The notes beneath the pieces were generated by a model. It ran no database searches, had not been told where the DNA came from, and saw only the letters and a list, made by a program, of their open reading frames with translations. A stretch of DNA of 64,000 nucleotides from Azorinus chamasolen (taxonomy: Eukaryota; Mollusca; Bivalvia; Cardiida; Solecurtidae): positions 52,729,674 through 52,793,673 of the forward strand of contig OY755237.1 in NCBI GenBank assembly GCA_963576725.1. Direction: 5' to 3'. Positions within the stretch are counted from its first letter, which is position 1. Every line of letters starts with the position of its first letter. This document shows positions 24,401 through 36,400 of the stretch, piece after piece. The position numbers were made by a program, and so were the translations under genes.

Positions 24401-27400
24401 GTAGTCATTGTCGTTGTGGTTGTCGTCATGCAAAAATTTTAATGTAGCTCATTACTCAAAAAGTGTAAGAGGTATCAACATGAAACTTCGTAGGTTAGTA
24501 GATCTCATTGAGGGGAAGACCCCTACATAAGAACAATAACTCTTGATTTCAAAATTATGGAGTTTTGGCCCTTTATTGTTTTCAAAAAAATTTAATTTAG
24601 CTGGACAAGCACCAAATAAGACGAGCGTTGGTGCCGCACGCGGCTCTTGTTGGTGGTCGCATTAGACGGGTTTTACTGTTTTGTTTGATAAGAAATATTT
24701 GTTATTGTTTCATCAATGATGACAATGATGTTATTTGGGAAAATTAACCCTTTAATTTATAAGTATTCATGCTAGTCCAATATGAATGTCAGTTCTTTTG
24801 TAAACAGGATTTACTTTAACCCTTTACTCCCCAAATATTTAAGAAATAACGGCATCATGAATATTAATTGGATTAATTGATCAGCCGTCTGATCAGTGTC
24901 TGCTGTGTCTTCAGGGTCGGATACGTTTCTTTACTTTCTAAGATGGCTACAATTTTCCATCTTCCACATTTCATTATTACTGCTTTGTCCATGAATATTC
25001 AGTAGGTATCAAAATTTGGAATAAACATAGAGCAGGGAAATGGTTACATATAAACGCCTTTTCAGATCTTTGTGAACAGAGTAGACCCAGATCAGACGGC
25101 TCCTATAGGAGCTATCTTATCAGGCTCTGCTCTGTTGGATTATTGAATTACAAAATGTATTTAGATGTGAAACTACAATTTCTGCCAAAGTAGAAAACAT
25201 CCTGTGTTTATATTCCATTCTAAACGTTCAGCTAATATATATATTCATGTCTTTATTTCGTACATGAAAATGAGAGAAAGGGTTAGTAGTGTTTGAAACA
25301 GTTAATGTTGTTGAAATGTTTTTAATTCTGTTGTTGTATTTTTTGTGCATTTGTAGCTCAAAGATGCCTTTAAACACAGGAAAGCTCGAAAGAAAAGTTT
25401 GCAGTCATTCGACAAGAGTTTTAAAAATCATCACTCATCTACCTCTGCTACGGTAAGTTTTAGCACAACAAAGCCGATAGATAAGAGACATAGATGTTTG
25501 CTACCGTAAGTTTTAGCACAACGAAGCAGATAGATAAGAGACATAGATGTTTCCTACCATAAGTTTTAGCACAACGAAGCAGATAGATAAGAGACATAGA
25601 TGTTTGCTGCCGTAAGTTTTAGCACAACGAAGCAGATAGATAAGAGACATAGATGTTTGCTACCGTAAGTTTTAGCACAACAAAGCCGATAGATAAGAGA
25701 CATAGATGTTTGCTACCGTAAGTTTTAGCACAACAAAGCCGATAGATAAGAGACATAGATGTTTGCTACCGTAAGTTTTAGCACAACGAAGCCGATAGAT
25801 AAGAGACATAGATGTTTCCTACCATAAGTTTTAGCACAACGAAGCAGATAGATAAGAGACATAGATGTTTGCTACCGTAAGTTTTAGCACAACGAAGCAG
25901 ATAGATAAGAGACATAGATGTTTGCTACCGTAAGTTTTAGCACAACAAAGCCGATAGATAAGAGACATAGATGTTTGCTACCGTAAGTTTTAGTTCAACA
26001 AAGCCGATAGATAAGAGAATTACGATTATTATAATTTCTCTTAACCAATTCCTCATAGGCTAATTTTAGATTCAACCGATTTGAATAAATCTACTGAAAA
26101 GAAGCATTATTTAGGGGGAAAAAGGATATATGAGAAAATTGCGTAGTTTTGAAGCCATTGTGATAAATAAAGCATTTGCTCCTAAGGAGCAAATGCTCTA
26201 TTTTTCACACTGGTTTCAAAAACGTGACTTTTACAGAGGTGTCAAAGGCATAATTATGAGGGAATGAGTTAAAGAAGGTAAGTTTTTCTCCGACTATGGA
26301 CACTATTTTGTAGTTCTATCTAAATCTCGTAATTCTCAGTTGTACTCTGTCATGTTGGTACTCAAAATGGTACTCAAAATAATTTACCAAAGAGAAATGA
26401 TCTAATGAGTACTATAAGATAGGGTTAGATGGAGAAAAACAGAAATTATCAATGATAAATGTTTATAATGGCAAGGAGTAAACACCTGAGTTAGACTTAT
26501 CTTTCATGGTGGCTGTATAAACAGGTTTTATTGGATATAAAAACAAAATACTGTGGTACAACAGAACAACAGATAAAGATGTGTTCTCAAATACTAAAAT
26601 CTCCATTTCTCACGTAACTTCCCTTATCTCCGGGTTAGAACAATGGGTAAGATTCCCTTAGCAGTAACACATGTAAGAACACTTTAGAACATACATATAT
26701 AACATCATACAAAGTTACAAACATGTTTTCATGTTATCAAAACAGAAAATACACTCTTTTGGTTATGTAAGAAAAATAATCCGATGCTTGTTGTCTTTTA
26801 AGATCAAATGTTCTTAAACTTGCCAAGAAAATGTTATTAAGCTAGCTGAGTACTCACTTGATAACATTTTCTTAGGCTCTTGTAGAACATTTGATCTTAA
26901 CCCTTTGCTTGCTATTCACGTCAATATACCTACCTGTAAATCGTGAAGACCCAGATGAGACCGCTCCTGCAGGATCTGTCTCATCAGGGTCTGCACTATT
27001 TACAAGTTGACTGTTGACTATTGACAGTGCACTCCACAGCAGTGATTGCACAGCGAACTCCTTGTACACAGTGAAGATATATGTAATTATACAACAGGAC
27101 ATGGGTAAAGAAGGAGAACTGTATTTTAAAATTCAGCAAGCGAAGGGTTAAAAGACAACTCACAACAGATCCTCTATTTCTCCACCAAACCCTATGTTGT
27201 GGCCACTCTTTAGAATCGTCTCAAAGAGACAATTTAAAAGAGTGGTCACAACATATGGTATGGTTGAGAAATAAAGAAGTTATTCCTGAAACAGTTTTAA
27301 TTTACAAATCTTATCTGGATCTCTGGTATAAAGGTCAATGTCATGTTTTTACCATGTGATCTTTTTATTACAGGCGTTCTATTCAGACAACAGCAATCAG

Positions 27401-30400
27401 AACAATGACTCAGGATTCACAACAGAAAGTAAGCTTTGTAAGATTGCTTCTAATTGTGTTGTTAGGTCAAAGTTCAATGTCACATTGTGCATTGAAACCT
27501 TGTGCATATTGTTGATTTGCATGTAGATTTGTACTGTTAATTGATATTTGTGTTGGATTCCTAACTTTGTCATAGTTATTTGACAGAAACACTACAAAAG
27601 GCAAGTCACACTACACACTTAAGCATTTGTATACATTTATTTTAACCATTTCCTCCATAGATACGCCTTTCTACGCCTCTGTAAAAATTATCTATTGAAA
27701 CCATTGTGATAAATAGAGCATTTGCTCCTATAGGAGCAAATGCTCTGTTTATCACAATGCCTTCAAATTACAAATTTCTAAAAAAAAATCCTTTTCTCTT
27801 GTTAATGTTCCTTTTTCGGTAGATTTATTCAAAGTGGTTGGCTATAGAAATAGCCTATAAGGTAATAGGTGAAAGGTCAAAGTTGAGGTAATGCCATAGC
27901 CTTGGTGTCATCATTGTGGGCATCATTGGTAGTGATGTCATTGTTCAACAGTGTCTGTGTTTGACAGTTAAATCAATACAGGCATTTATATCAAACTTTA
28001 CACAAACTTTGTTTGTCTGTCTGTCTGTACGTCAGTCTGTGTCTGTCCGTCTGTCTTGGTATGTCTGTCCTCGTCTTCCTTTGTATGTCTTTTTCTCTGG
28101 TAAAATAGAGCACTTATCTCTATGTTCTACTTGCAGGTTCTAACCCGTTCCTTGAGGCTGATAGGCAAGTGAAAGAAATGGTAGCTAAGAATAAAAAAGG
28201 TGCTAACTTGTATGACAATGCCCTTAAACCAGAGCAGAACACTAAGCCAAGTTCCACGGCAGTTGACCTGGAAGATGTGAAAATCTCCAATATTTTACGG
28301 GAATCTGAGGTGATGGGAGGCACTACAGGCATTTCATCTATACTTCAGACCCAGTCCACAAGCTTGCCAGACACAACAAGAATTACAGACGAGGAGAAGG
28401 TAAGCCCACAGCCCATAATGTGTTTGGGAAATTTAGATAAACTTTTCTGTTACATTAATCTGCCTAACTCTGTTTTAGTTTTTTTTAAGACAGTTATAAT
28501 GAATACAACCAAGACAGTGTTTGGAAGAGAAAAATGGATTTTAATTCATGTGAGAAATAATGATATCATGAATATTAATTAGATTAACTGTTATAATAGC
28601 ACATAGACACAGAATGAATTAGTCATGGCCGAAACTGTAGAATCATATTTGTATTAATTATATCATAAGCAAACAGAACAGACCCTGATCAGACGGCTCC
28701 TGCAGGAGCCAATTCTGATCTGGGTCTACATTGTTTGCAAGGGTTAAGGACGGTGTATCTATGGAGTAAAAGGCTCAGATAGGTCCAGTACTTTTCATGT
28801 CAATGATAAATAGCCTTAGTGGTCTTATAAATGTTTTCATGTCAATGATAAATAGCCTTAGTGGTCTTTTAAATGTTTTCATGTCAATGATAAATAGCCT
28901 TAGTGGTCTTATAAATGTTTTCATGTCAATGATAAATAGCCTTAGTGGTCTTATAAATGTTTTCATGTCAATGATAAATAGCCTTAGTGGTCTTATAAAG
29001 TAAAACCTGACTACAAAGGTCTTCTTATTCTGGGTCTGTAAGTCTGATGGCAAGTTAACCCATTCCTTCATATTGACGACTTTTGAAGCTTCTGTAAAAG
29101 TCACTTTGTGAAACCATTGTGATAAATAGAGCATTTGCTTCTATAGGAGCAAATGCTCTATTTATCACGATGGTTTCAAACTACAAAATTCTAAAAAAAA
29201 TTCCTTTTCTCTAGTTAATGCTCCTTTTCGGTAGATTTATTCAAAGAGGTTGGATCTAAAAATAGCCTATGAGGTAATGGGTTAATGCATGTTACTTTCC
29301 TTCTGCATTATTATATTACTTCATGGTTATTCATGTAAGAAATAATGACATCATGAATATTTATTTGCAGATTTTTTGCACTGTTATATTAGGAAGAAAG
29401 TTACTTAGTATTTTTAGCTCATCTGGCACATCTGAGCTATTGTTATTGCTCTGTGGGTCTGTCAATGTGCTTCATCAACAAATTCCATAACCCTTTACTT
29501 CATAAATACGCCTTTCTACGCCTTTACAAATAGAGTAGACTGTCTGGTAAGGATCTGCTCTAATTGTCTATGATATGTTATAGATATATTTCTACAGTTT
29601 CTGCTTCAGCAGATATTTCATGTGTTAATATTCCATTTTAAAACGTATTCATGATGTCATTATTTCTTTCATGAATATTTACTGTGTAAAATATTAATCC
29701 TTTACTCCCTAATGCCTTTGCAAACAGAGTAGACCTTGATCTTGGTGTACTCTGTTGGCAAAGACATTAACCCTTTCCTTCATATAAACGTGTTTGCACA
29801 CATTTGAAAAATAGAATAGACCTAGATCAGACGGCTCCTATAGGAGCCATCTGATCAGGGTCTGCTCTGTTTGCTAATGGAATTTAAAAGATCTGATTCG
29901 TTACTTTCTAAAATGGCTACAATGTTCCACCTTCCATATTTCATTTTAACTATTTTGTCTATGAATATTCAGTATATATTGAAATTTGGAATACACATAG
30001 AACAGGGAAAAGGTTAAAAGGCATATTTGGCATTTCATCAGGATCAAAACTGTTTGCAGATCATGATGTCATTCAGGTTGAAACTGACAGCAAAAGTAGA
30101 ATCTTATCAGACTGGTCTGGATGTACAAGGTATTTCCTGGAGGGAAGATTTTCTCATGCTCTGAATAACCTTTTTCTTCATGTAAATGCCTTTTCAAATC
30201 TGCAAACAGAGTAGACCGAGATTAGACAGCTCCTATAGGAGCCATCTGATTGGGATCTGCTCTGTTTGCTAATGGATTTTGATGGATATGTTTCTTTAGT
30301 TTCTAAAATGGCTACAATATTCCATTTTCCATATTTTGTTGTACAATGTAACTATTTTGTCTGAATATTCAGTAGCTATTGGAATGAATACAGAACAGGG

Positions 30401-33400
30401 AAAGGGTTAAGACGTACATTCAGAGCTATTTATTCTTTTTCTTTAGGAAAAGGGAGGAATGATACGTTCATCAGTCACGTCTCACAAGTACGACTACATT
30501 GATTCACCTGTTAATAATAAACCAAAGTATGACCAGCCGGACAGCACGGTGTACATTAGGGCAGAGACAGAAAAACCATCGTCAGCTGATAAGCCTTACA
30601 CACAGAGGCTCGTCACTTCCGCTGATAATGTCAGATCAAACAGTGCGATAGTAAAGGAAAAAGCGCCAGAAAACCTTACAGACAAGCAAAAGGGTAAAAT
30701 CTATGGTGGCAGGGACAAAGGTGGAAATTCAGGTTCAGGGGACAGGAAAGGGGCGGGGAAAAGTCAGCTTAGCAAATCCAGCAAGTCAAGTAGATCTGAT
30801 GACGATTATGAGGTAAGTAACGGTGATTATGCTAATTGCTTTTAGTTCATATTATCGGTGATTAAAGGTTACTTAACCCTTTACTCCATGAAATTTTCAT
30901 GTAAGAAATAATGACATAATAATATTATTATAATGACATAATAAATATTAATTAGACAGGTATTTCTGACTATGCCAGAAACTGAATTTATTTATATTAG
31001 ATCATAAGCAAACAGAGCAGACCCTGCTCAGATGGCTCCTATAGGAGCTGTCTGATTCAGGTCTACTCTGTTTGCAAAAGTGTAGAAAGGCATATCTATG
31101 GAATAAAGGGTTAATTTTAAAAACCTAGTTATTTTAATAATGAACTATGCACATAATTATATTAATGTTAAGTTCATTGTGGGCAATGATAAGTAGCTAA
31201 CCCATTGCTCCATGAATAATAATAACTGCATGAATATTAACTAGCTTAATTTTTAAATCCCCTGCCACGGAGTGGGAAAGGTTTATAGGAATGGCCTCCA
31301 TCCATCTGTCTGTCTGTCTGTCTGTCCATCTGTAACAATTTCGAGTCCCCTCCATATCTCCTATACACCTGGAAGGATTTTCATGAAACTTGCCTCAAAT
31401 GTTAACAAAGTTGAGACGATGTGCAGAACACATGTGTCAGTCATGTCGGCTCAAGGTGAAGGTCACATTTAAAGGTCAATTGTCCATCTGTAACAATTTC
31501 ATGTCCGCTCCATGTGCCAGGATTTTCATGAAACTTGCCTCAAATTTTAACCAAGTTGAGCCGATGTGCAGAACGCATGTGACAGTCATGTCGGCTGAAG
31601 GTCAAGGTCACATTTGAAGGTCAAATGCAATGTCTTAATTTAGGCGACGGCGGGGGATTTAGCTGTTCTTTGGACTGCCTTGTTATAACAGCATAAAAAA
31701 TTGGCCATGACAGAAATTGTATAATCAGATTTGAATAATTCCATAAGCAAATAGAGAAGACCCAGATCAGACAACCCTTACATCTTTTCCATTCAGATTT
31801 AAACTATTGGAGAACATTTCATAATTAGGTCTGCAATTCGTTGGTCAATGTCAAACAAAGCATTTGTTAATTTCAGTGACAACCCGCCTGTTTAACCCTT
31901 TACTCCATAGATATGCCTTTTAATGAATTTGCAAACAGAGAAAATCCAGATCAGACTGCTCCTGTAAGAACTGTCTGATCAGGATCTGCTTTGTTTGCTT
32001 ATGGAGTAATATAAATCTGATTCTAAAGGTTCTGTCACGGCCCAAAATTCCTGTGTTCATTTGCCATTATATATCAGCAAATTGATATTCATGATATCAT
32101 TAGTTTTTAAACCAGTATTCATGGAGTAAAATATTTTAGTTACTGTTTGCTTGTCATAGCATATTTGTATAGGCTTCTTATATACCTTAGAAAGCTTGTA
32201 TACTCAGAAACGATGAACTTTCATGTATCATATTCTCCCCAATAATCACCCCACTCTAATAAATGCCTTTTTACTTCTGGGGGAAACTAACAGTGAATAA
32301 AACAACAGAAACCCTGTATAATAAACATTTAGTTAAATAAAGAAATACAGGTTTTTCAAAATTCAGGTGGTAGCTTAATAGGAGTTGTCAGTATTGTTTT
32401 CATTCAGCATTAAGCAACAACCTGTGTACATTATGCAAGAAGCTCTTTTTTGAAAAGTTACACCCCAAAGGCGTTTTCAAGACATAATACAGTATGTTTG
32501 TCAAGCATAAGCTGTCACTGCAGCCTTTTGTTTTGTAAGAAGATGCACTAGGCTGGCTATATATTTTATACAATAGAACCCTTTCCTCCATAAATACCCC
32601 TTTCTATGCCTCTGTAAAAGTCACATTTTGAAACTTGTGATAAATAGAGCATATAGGAGCAAATGCTCTATTTATCACAATGGTTTCAAACCACAAAATT
32701 CTAAATATTTTCCTTTTCTCTAGTAAATGCTCCTTTTTGGTAGATTTATTCAAAGAGGTTAGATCTAAAAATAGCCTATGGAGGAATGGGTTAAGCTGTC
32801 ATTTATTCATTGAACATAGGAGTCTTTAAAAGCAGATGGTCGAAGTATTACAGAAAGCTCCCCTAGGAGCTCTGTATCACCTTTGCCTTGCATTAAGCTA
32901 CTACCTGTTTTAGAAATCCAGATTTAGACTTGTATTTAGTGGCCACTTAAGACTGTGTTCTACTGTGCTTCATAGATGTTTATCAACACTGAATGACCTT
33001 GAACAATCAGATCTGGAGATTTAAGGTCAAGGTCACTGTTACTTTTTATGGGTTCCAAATGGTTGCCCTAATTAGTACCAGTCATTTGGTTAGCTAAGCC
33101 TTTACTCCATAAATACATCTTTTTTTGCCTTTTGCAAACAGAGGAGAAGCAGAATAGATGGCTCCTGTTGGAGCTGTCTGATCATGCAGTCTGCACTGTT
33201 CTCGTTCTATGGCAGTATAGATGTTAAGCTATTTACAATAATCCCTGATGTCGTTATTTCTTACAATAATATTTATGGAGTAAAGGGTTTATGCAATATA
33301 GCTTTGTCAGCATTAAATCTTATTTTACAGATATGCATGATTTTGTTGTATTTAGGCTAGAATGCTGGAACAATACCAGAGAAAAACTACTGTATACTTG

Positions 33401-36400
33401 CCATATGCACGTGGGGTATGTCTCTGTTTTCCCTGTCGTGCAGGTTGCTGTGATTTCACTGGTGTAAAGTGCTGTTTTCACCTTTAACCCATTTATCACG
33501 ATGGTTTCAAAAAGTAACTTTAAAGAGAGTGGCATCAAAAGATATCAATATGAGAGAATAGATAAACTCTTTAAATGCAGGAAACAAGTGAACTGGCAAA
33601 CACAAACAGTATAGATCTAGATCAGAGGGAGAGGGCTCATCTGGCAGATCTAGATCAGAGGGCTCATCGGGCAGATCTAGATCAGAGGGTTCATCTGGAA
33701 GATCTAGATCAGAGGGCTCATCTGGAAGATCTAGATCAGAGGGCTCATCTGGAAGATCTAGATCAGAGGGCTCATCTGGAAGATCTAGATCAGAGGGTTC
33801 ATCTGGAAGATCTAGATCAGAGGGCTCATCTGGAAGATCTAGATCAGAGGGCTCATCTGGCAGATCTAGATCAGAGGGTTCATCTGGAAGATCCTTCTGA
33901 TGAGGATATACACAGTTTGTCATTAAAAATCATGTAGCAGATTTAAACCTTCCGGACTGAGTGGAGTCTATAATTAAACAGAAATGAGTCAGTCCACTTT
34001 TGAAAATTCACGATTACAGTAAAACCCCTCTAATGTGACCACTTTATGAATGGAAATAAATAGGGCTGTCATGATACACTAACGTATTCGAATTATTCGA
34101 ATATCGTTTCTGGCGGTGAGTGTATCATATTCGCTACCCAAAGAACCGAATATTGACGAATACAATTAGACATATAGGAAATTAACAAAATTAAAAGAAA
34201 AACAACATATTTTCGCCAGAAATAATTGAAATATGAGCGAAACATTCCAGCTGCGAAACGTCTTTTCGCAGTGACACTCTTGATGACTTCTTATGTTTAC
34301 AAATCACGACACCGTATGTTGGTCCTGTTGGATTCAACAGGCCTAATAATTGTACTCTTGCATTCACTTTTTGCAGAAAAGTGGTCAAATGGTTCAAATA
34401 CACGAAACAATTACCGAAAACAAGTTTTTTTTTATAGGACTAATTCTTAGTTTTTACGACAACCGCAAACTGTTGTTTCATAACAATGTCGGGGCCGAAA
34501 GAGATTTTCAGACTCCAACCAAATATAAAAGCGCGGTCTGGAATCATTTAGGGTTTCTGACGGGATCAGAAGGAAAAACCAACAATGAAATCACTGTTTC
34601 TAAAGTGTGCCACCACGAAATGAAGTAATACTGCTAGTTGTTGGCTCTAGCGGTTAGTTATCGGAGTGCACCAATGTCTGAACGTACCCAAAATTTATTG
34701 ACCAAATTTATTTGAGTTCGTTCACGATTCACCAGAAATTGAAGAAACCAGCAGGCTATATTCAATTAGATACAGTGTAATGCACTGTATTTTGATGGTG
34801 CTTGAAAGGTTCTTGAATTTGAATTAGTATTAATTTTATGCATATTGCCTAAAGAGTAAAAGACTACAATAGGACTGGACCAGTTTACTTTTGAACAAGT
34901 TTCTTTTAAGTGTTTCTAGTTTATGTGACTTTGCCAATTAAATATTTAAACTCATACTTTTCCCTTGCTTATCAGCACATGTCCAGTAGCATTTTCATTA
35001 TAAGCTTAAAGATTCCTAATCCTAAACATGGACTCAGTCTGGACATGCTTTGGCTAAGTAACTCTTATTAGCTTATGCCATAGCATGTTTATGTAACTGT
35101 ATTCGTATTCGTGGATATTTATTCGTATTCGCTATACTGTATCGTGATACGTATTCGTATTCGCTACATGGGCGTATCATTGCAGCCCTAGAAATAAATG
35201 TCTTTAAAAGCAGGTGGTTGCTTAATGCAGGTTGAAAGTTATGCAGAAAGCTCCAGCAGTTAAGCTGTCGCCTGCATTTAAGACCCATAATTATACATCT
35301 TTTTTGTGGTCGCATTAGAGGGGTTTTACTGTACTATGGCCAGTGTCACTGATAAAAAGGCCACTCAGAAGTTAGAAACAAATGGATCAAAATCAACACA
35401 GTTTCTTATTCAGATAGTGTAGACCTTAACCTGATACTACATGCCAAAGTGGCACTTGATTTGAGTCTTTACTGTTTAACCCTTTCCTTCATATAAACCT
35501 GTTTTCACGCATTTGAAAACAGAGTAGACCCAGATCAGACCACTCCTATATGAGCCGTCTGATCTGGGTCTGCTCTTTTTGCCTATGAGATTATATAAAT
35601 CTAATTCTACACTCTCTGCCACAGTCAAAAAAAATTATTTGTTAAAAGTGGTTTAACCCTTCCCTTCATATAAACATTCACGCATTTGCAAACAGAGTAG
35701 ACCCAGATCAGACCGCTCCTATAGGAGCAATCTGATCAGGGTCTGCTCTATTTGCTAATGAAAGATATGCTTCTTTATTTTCTAAAATGGCTACAATGTT
35801 CCCTTCCCTATTTTGTTGTAACTTTATTTGCCATGAATATTCAGTAAATATTGGATTTTTGAATAAACACAGAACAGGGAAAGGGTTAAAACAGTAACTG
35901 TTGGGCTCATTAATATTCATTATGTCATTATTTCTTTCATGAATATTAAACAGGGAAAGGGTTAACAATGTCCGAGTGACGTTTTATGGTGATGAGTCTT
36001 CCTACATGTACATCTACAATACATGTGTAAGGGTTTCTTTCAGATCTTATTTTAGTGGGTGAATGTATGAGTAGAGTTTTTTTTATCTAATTAAACCCCA
36101 GCAAAATAAGTTTGAGGGGATATACTGGAAACACCTTGCGGTTTGGTCTGTCTGGCCGATTGGTTGGTTGAGCCGTCCGTCCGTCTGCATTTGAAAATGG
36201 GTAGTTGGTGTCATGAACTCCTCCGTCAATTTGAAAGTTATTATACCCCCGCAAACGAAGTTTGAGAGGGGATATATAGGAGTCAGTGTGTTGGTTGGTC
36301 GGTTGGTCTGTCTGTCTGTCCGTGACACAACTTTTTTGTCATGGTCTATCTCCTGTTCTACAGATACCATTGAATTTATACTTCACATATGGAACAGGCC

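Noticed and set aside
24901..24960. Candidate TM7 exon after GTGTCTTCAG (GSDTFLYFL)
   Set aside because: The sequence is the standard PM-C interior (TTTCTTTACTTTCTAAAATGG elsewhere) and lacks a donor and the family motif.
25453..26019. CRISPR-like array of 53-bp repeats
   Set aside because: No unique spacers between repeats; it is a plain tandem array in an animal intron. The same holds for the other minisatellites.
28775..29134. Open frames on both strands with a 14-residue repeat
   Set aside because: A 42-bp unit is a multiple of three, so any stop-free unit stays open. It runs into a MITE at one side.
33507..33923. Minus-strand 138-residue frame with DLPDEPSDL repeats
   Set aside because: Mirror of the 27-bp array; no acceptor or donor in phase with gene 2 and on the wrong strand for gene 1.
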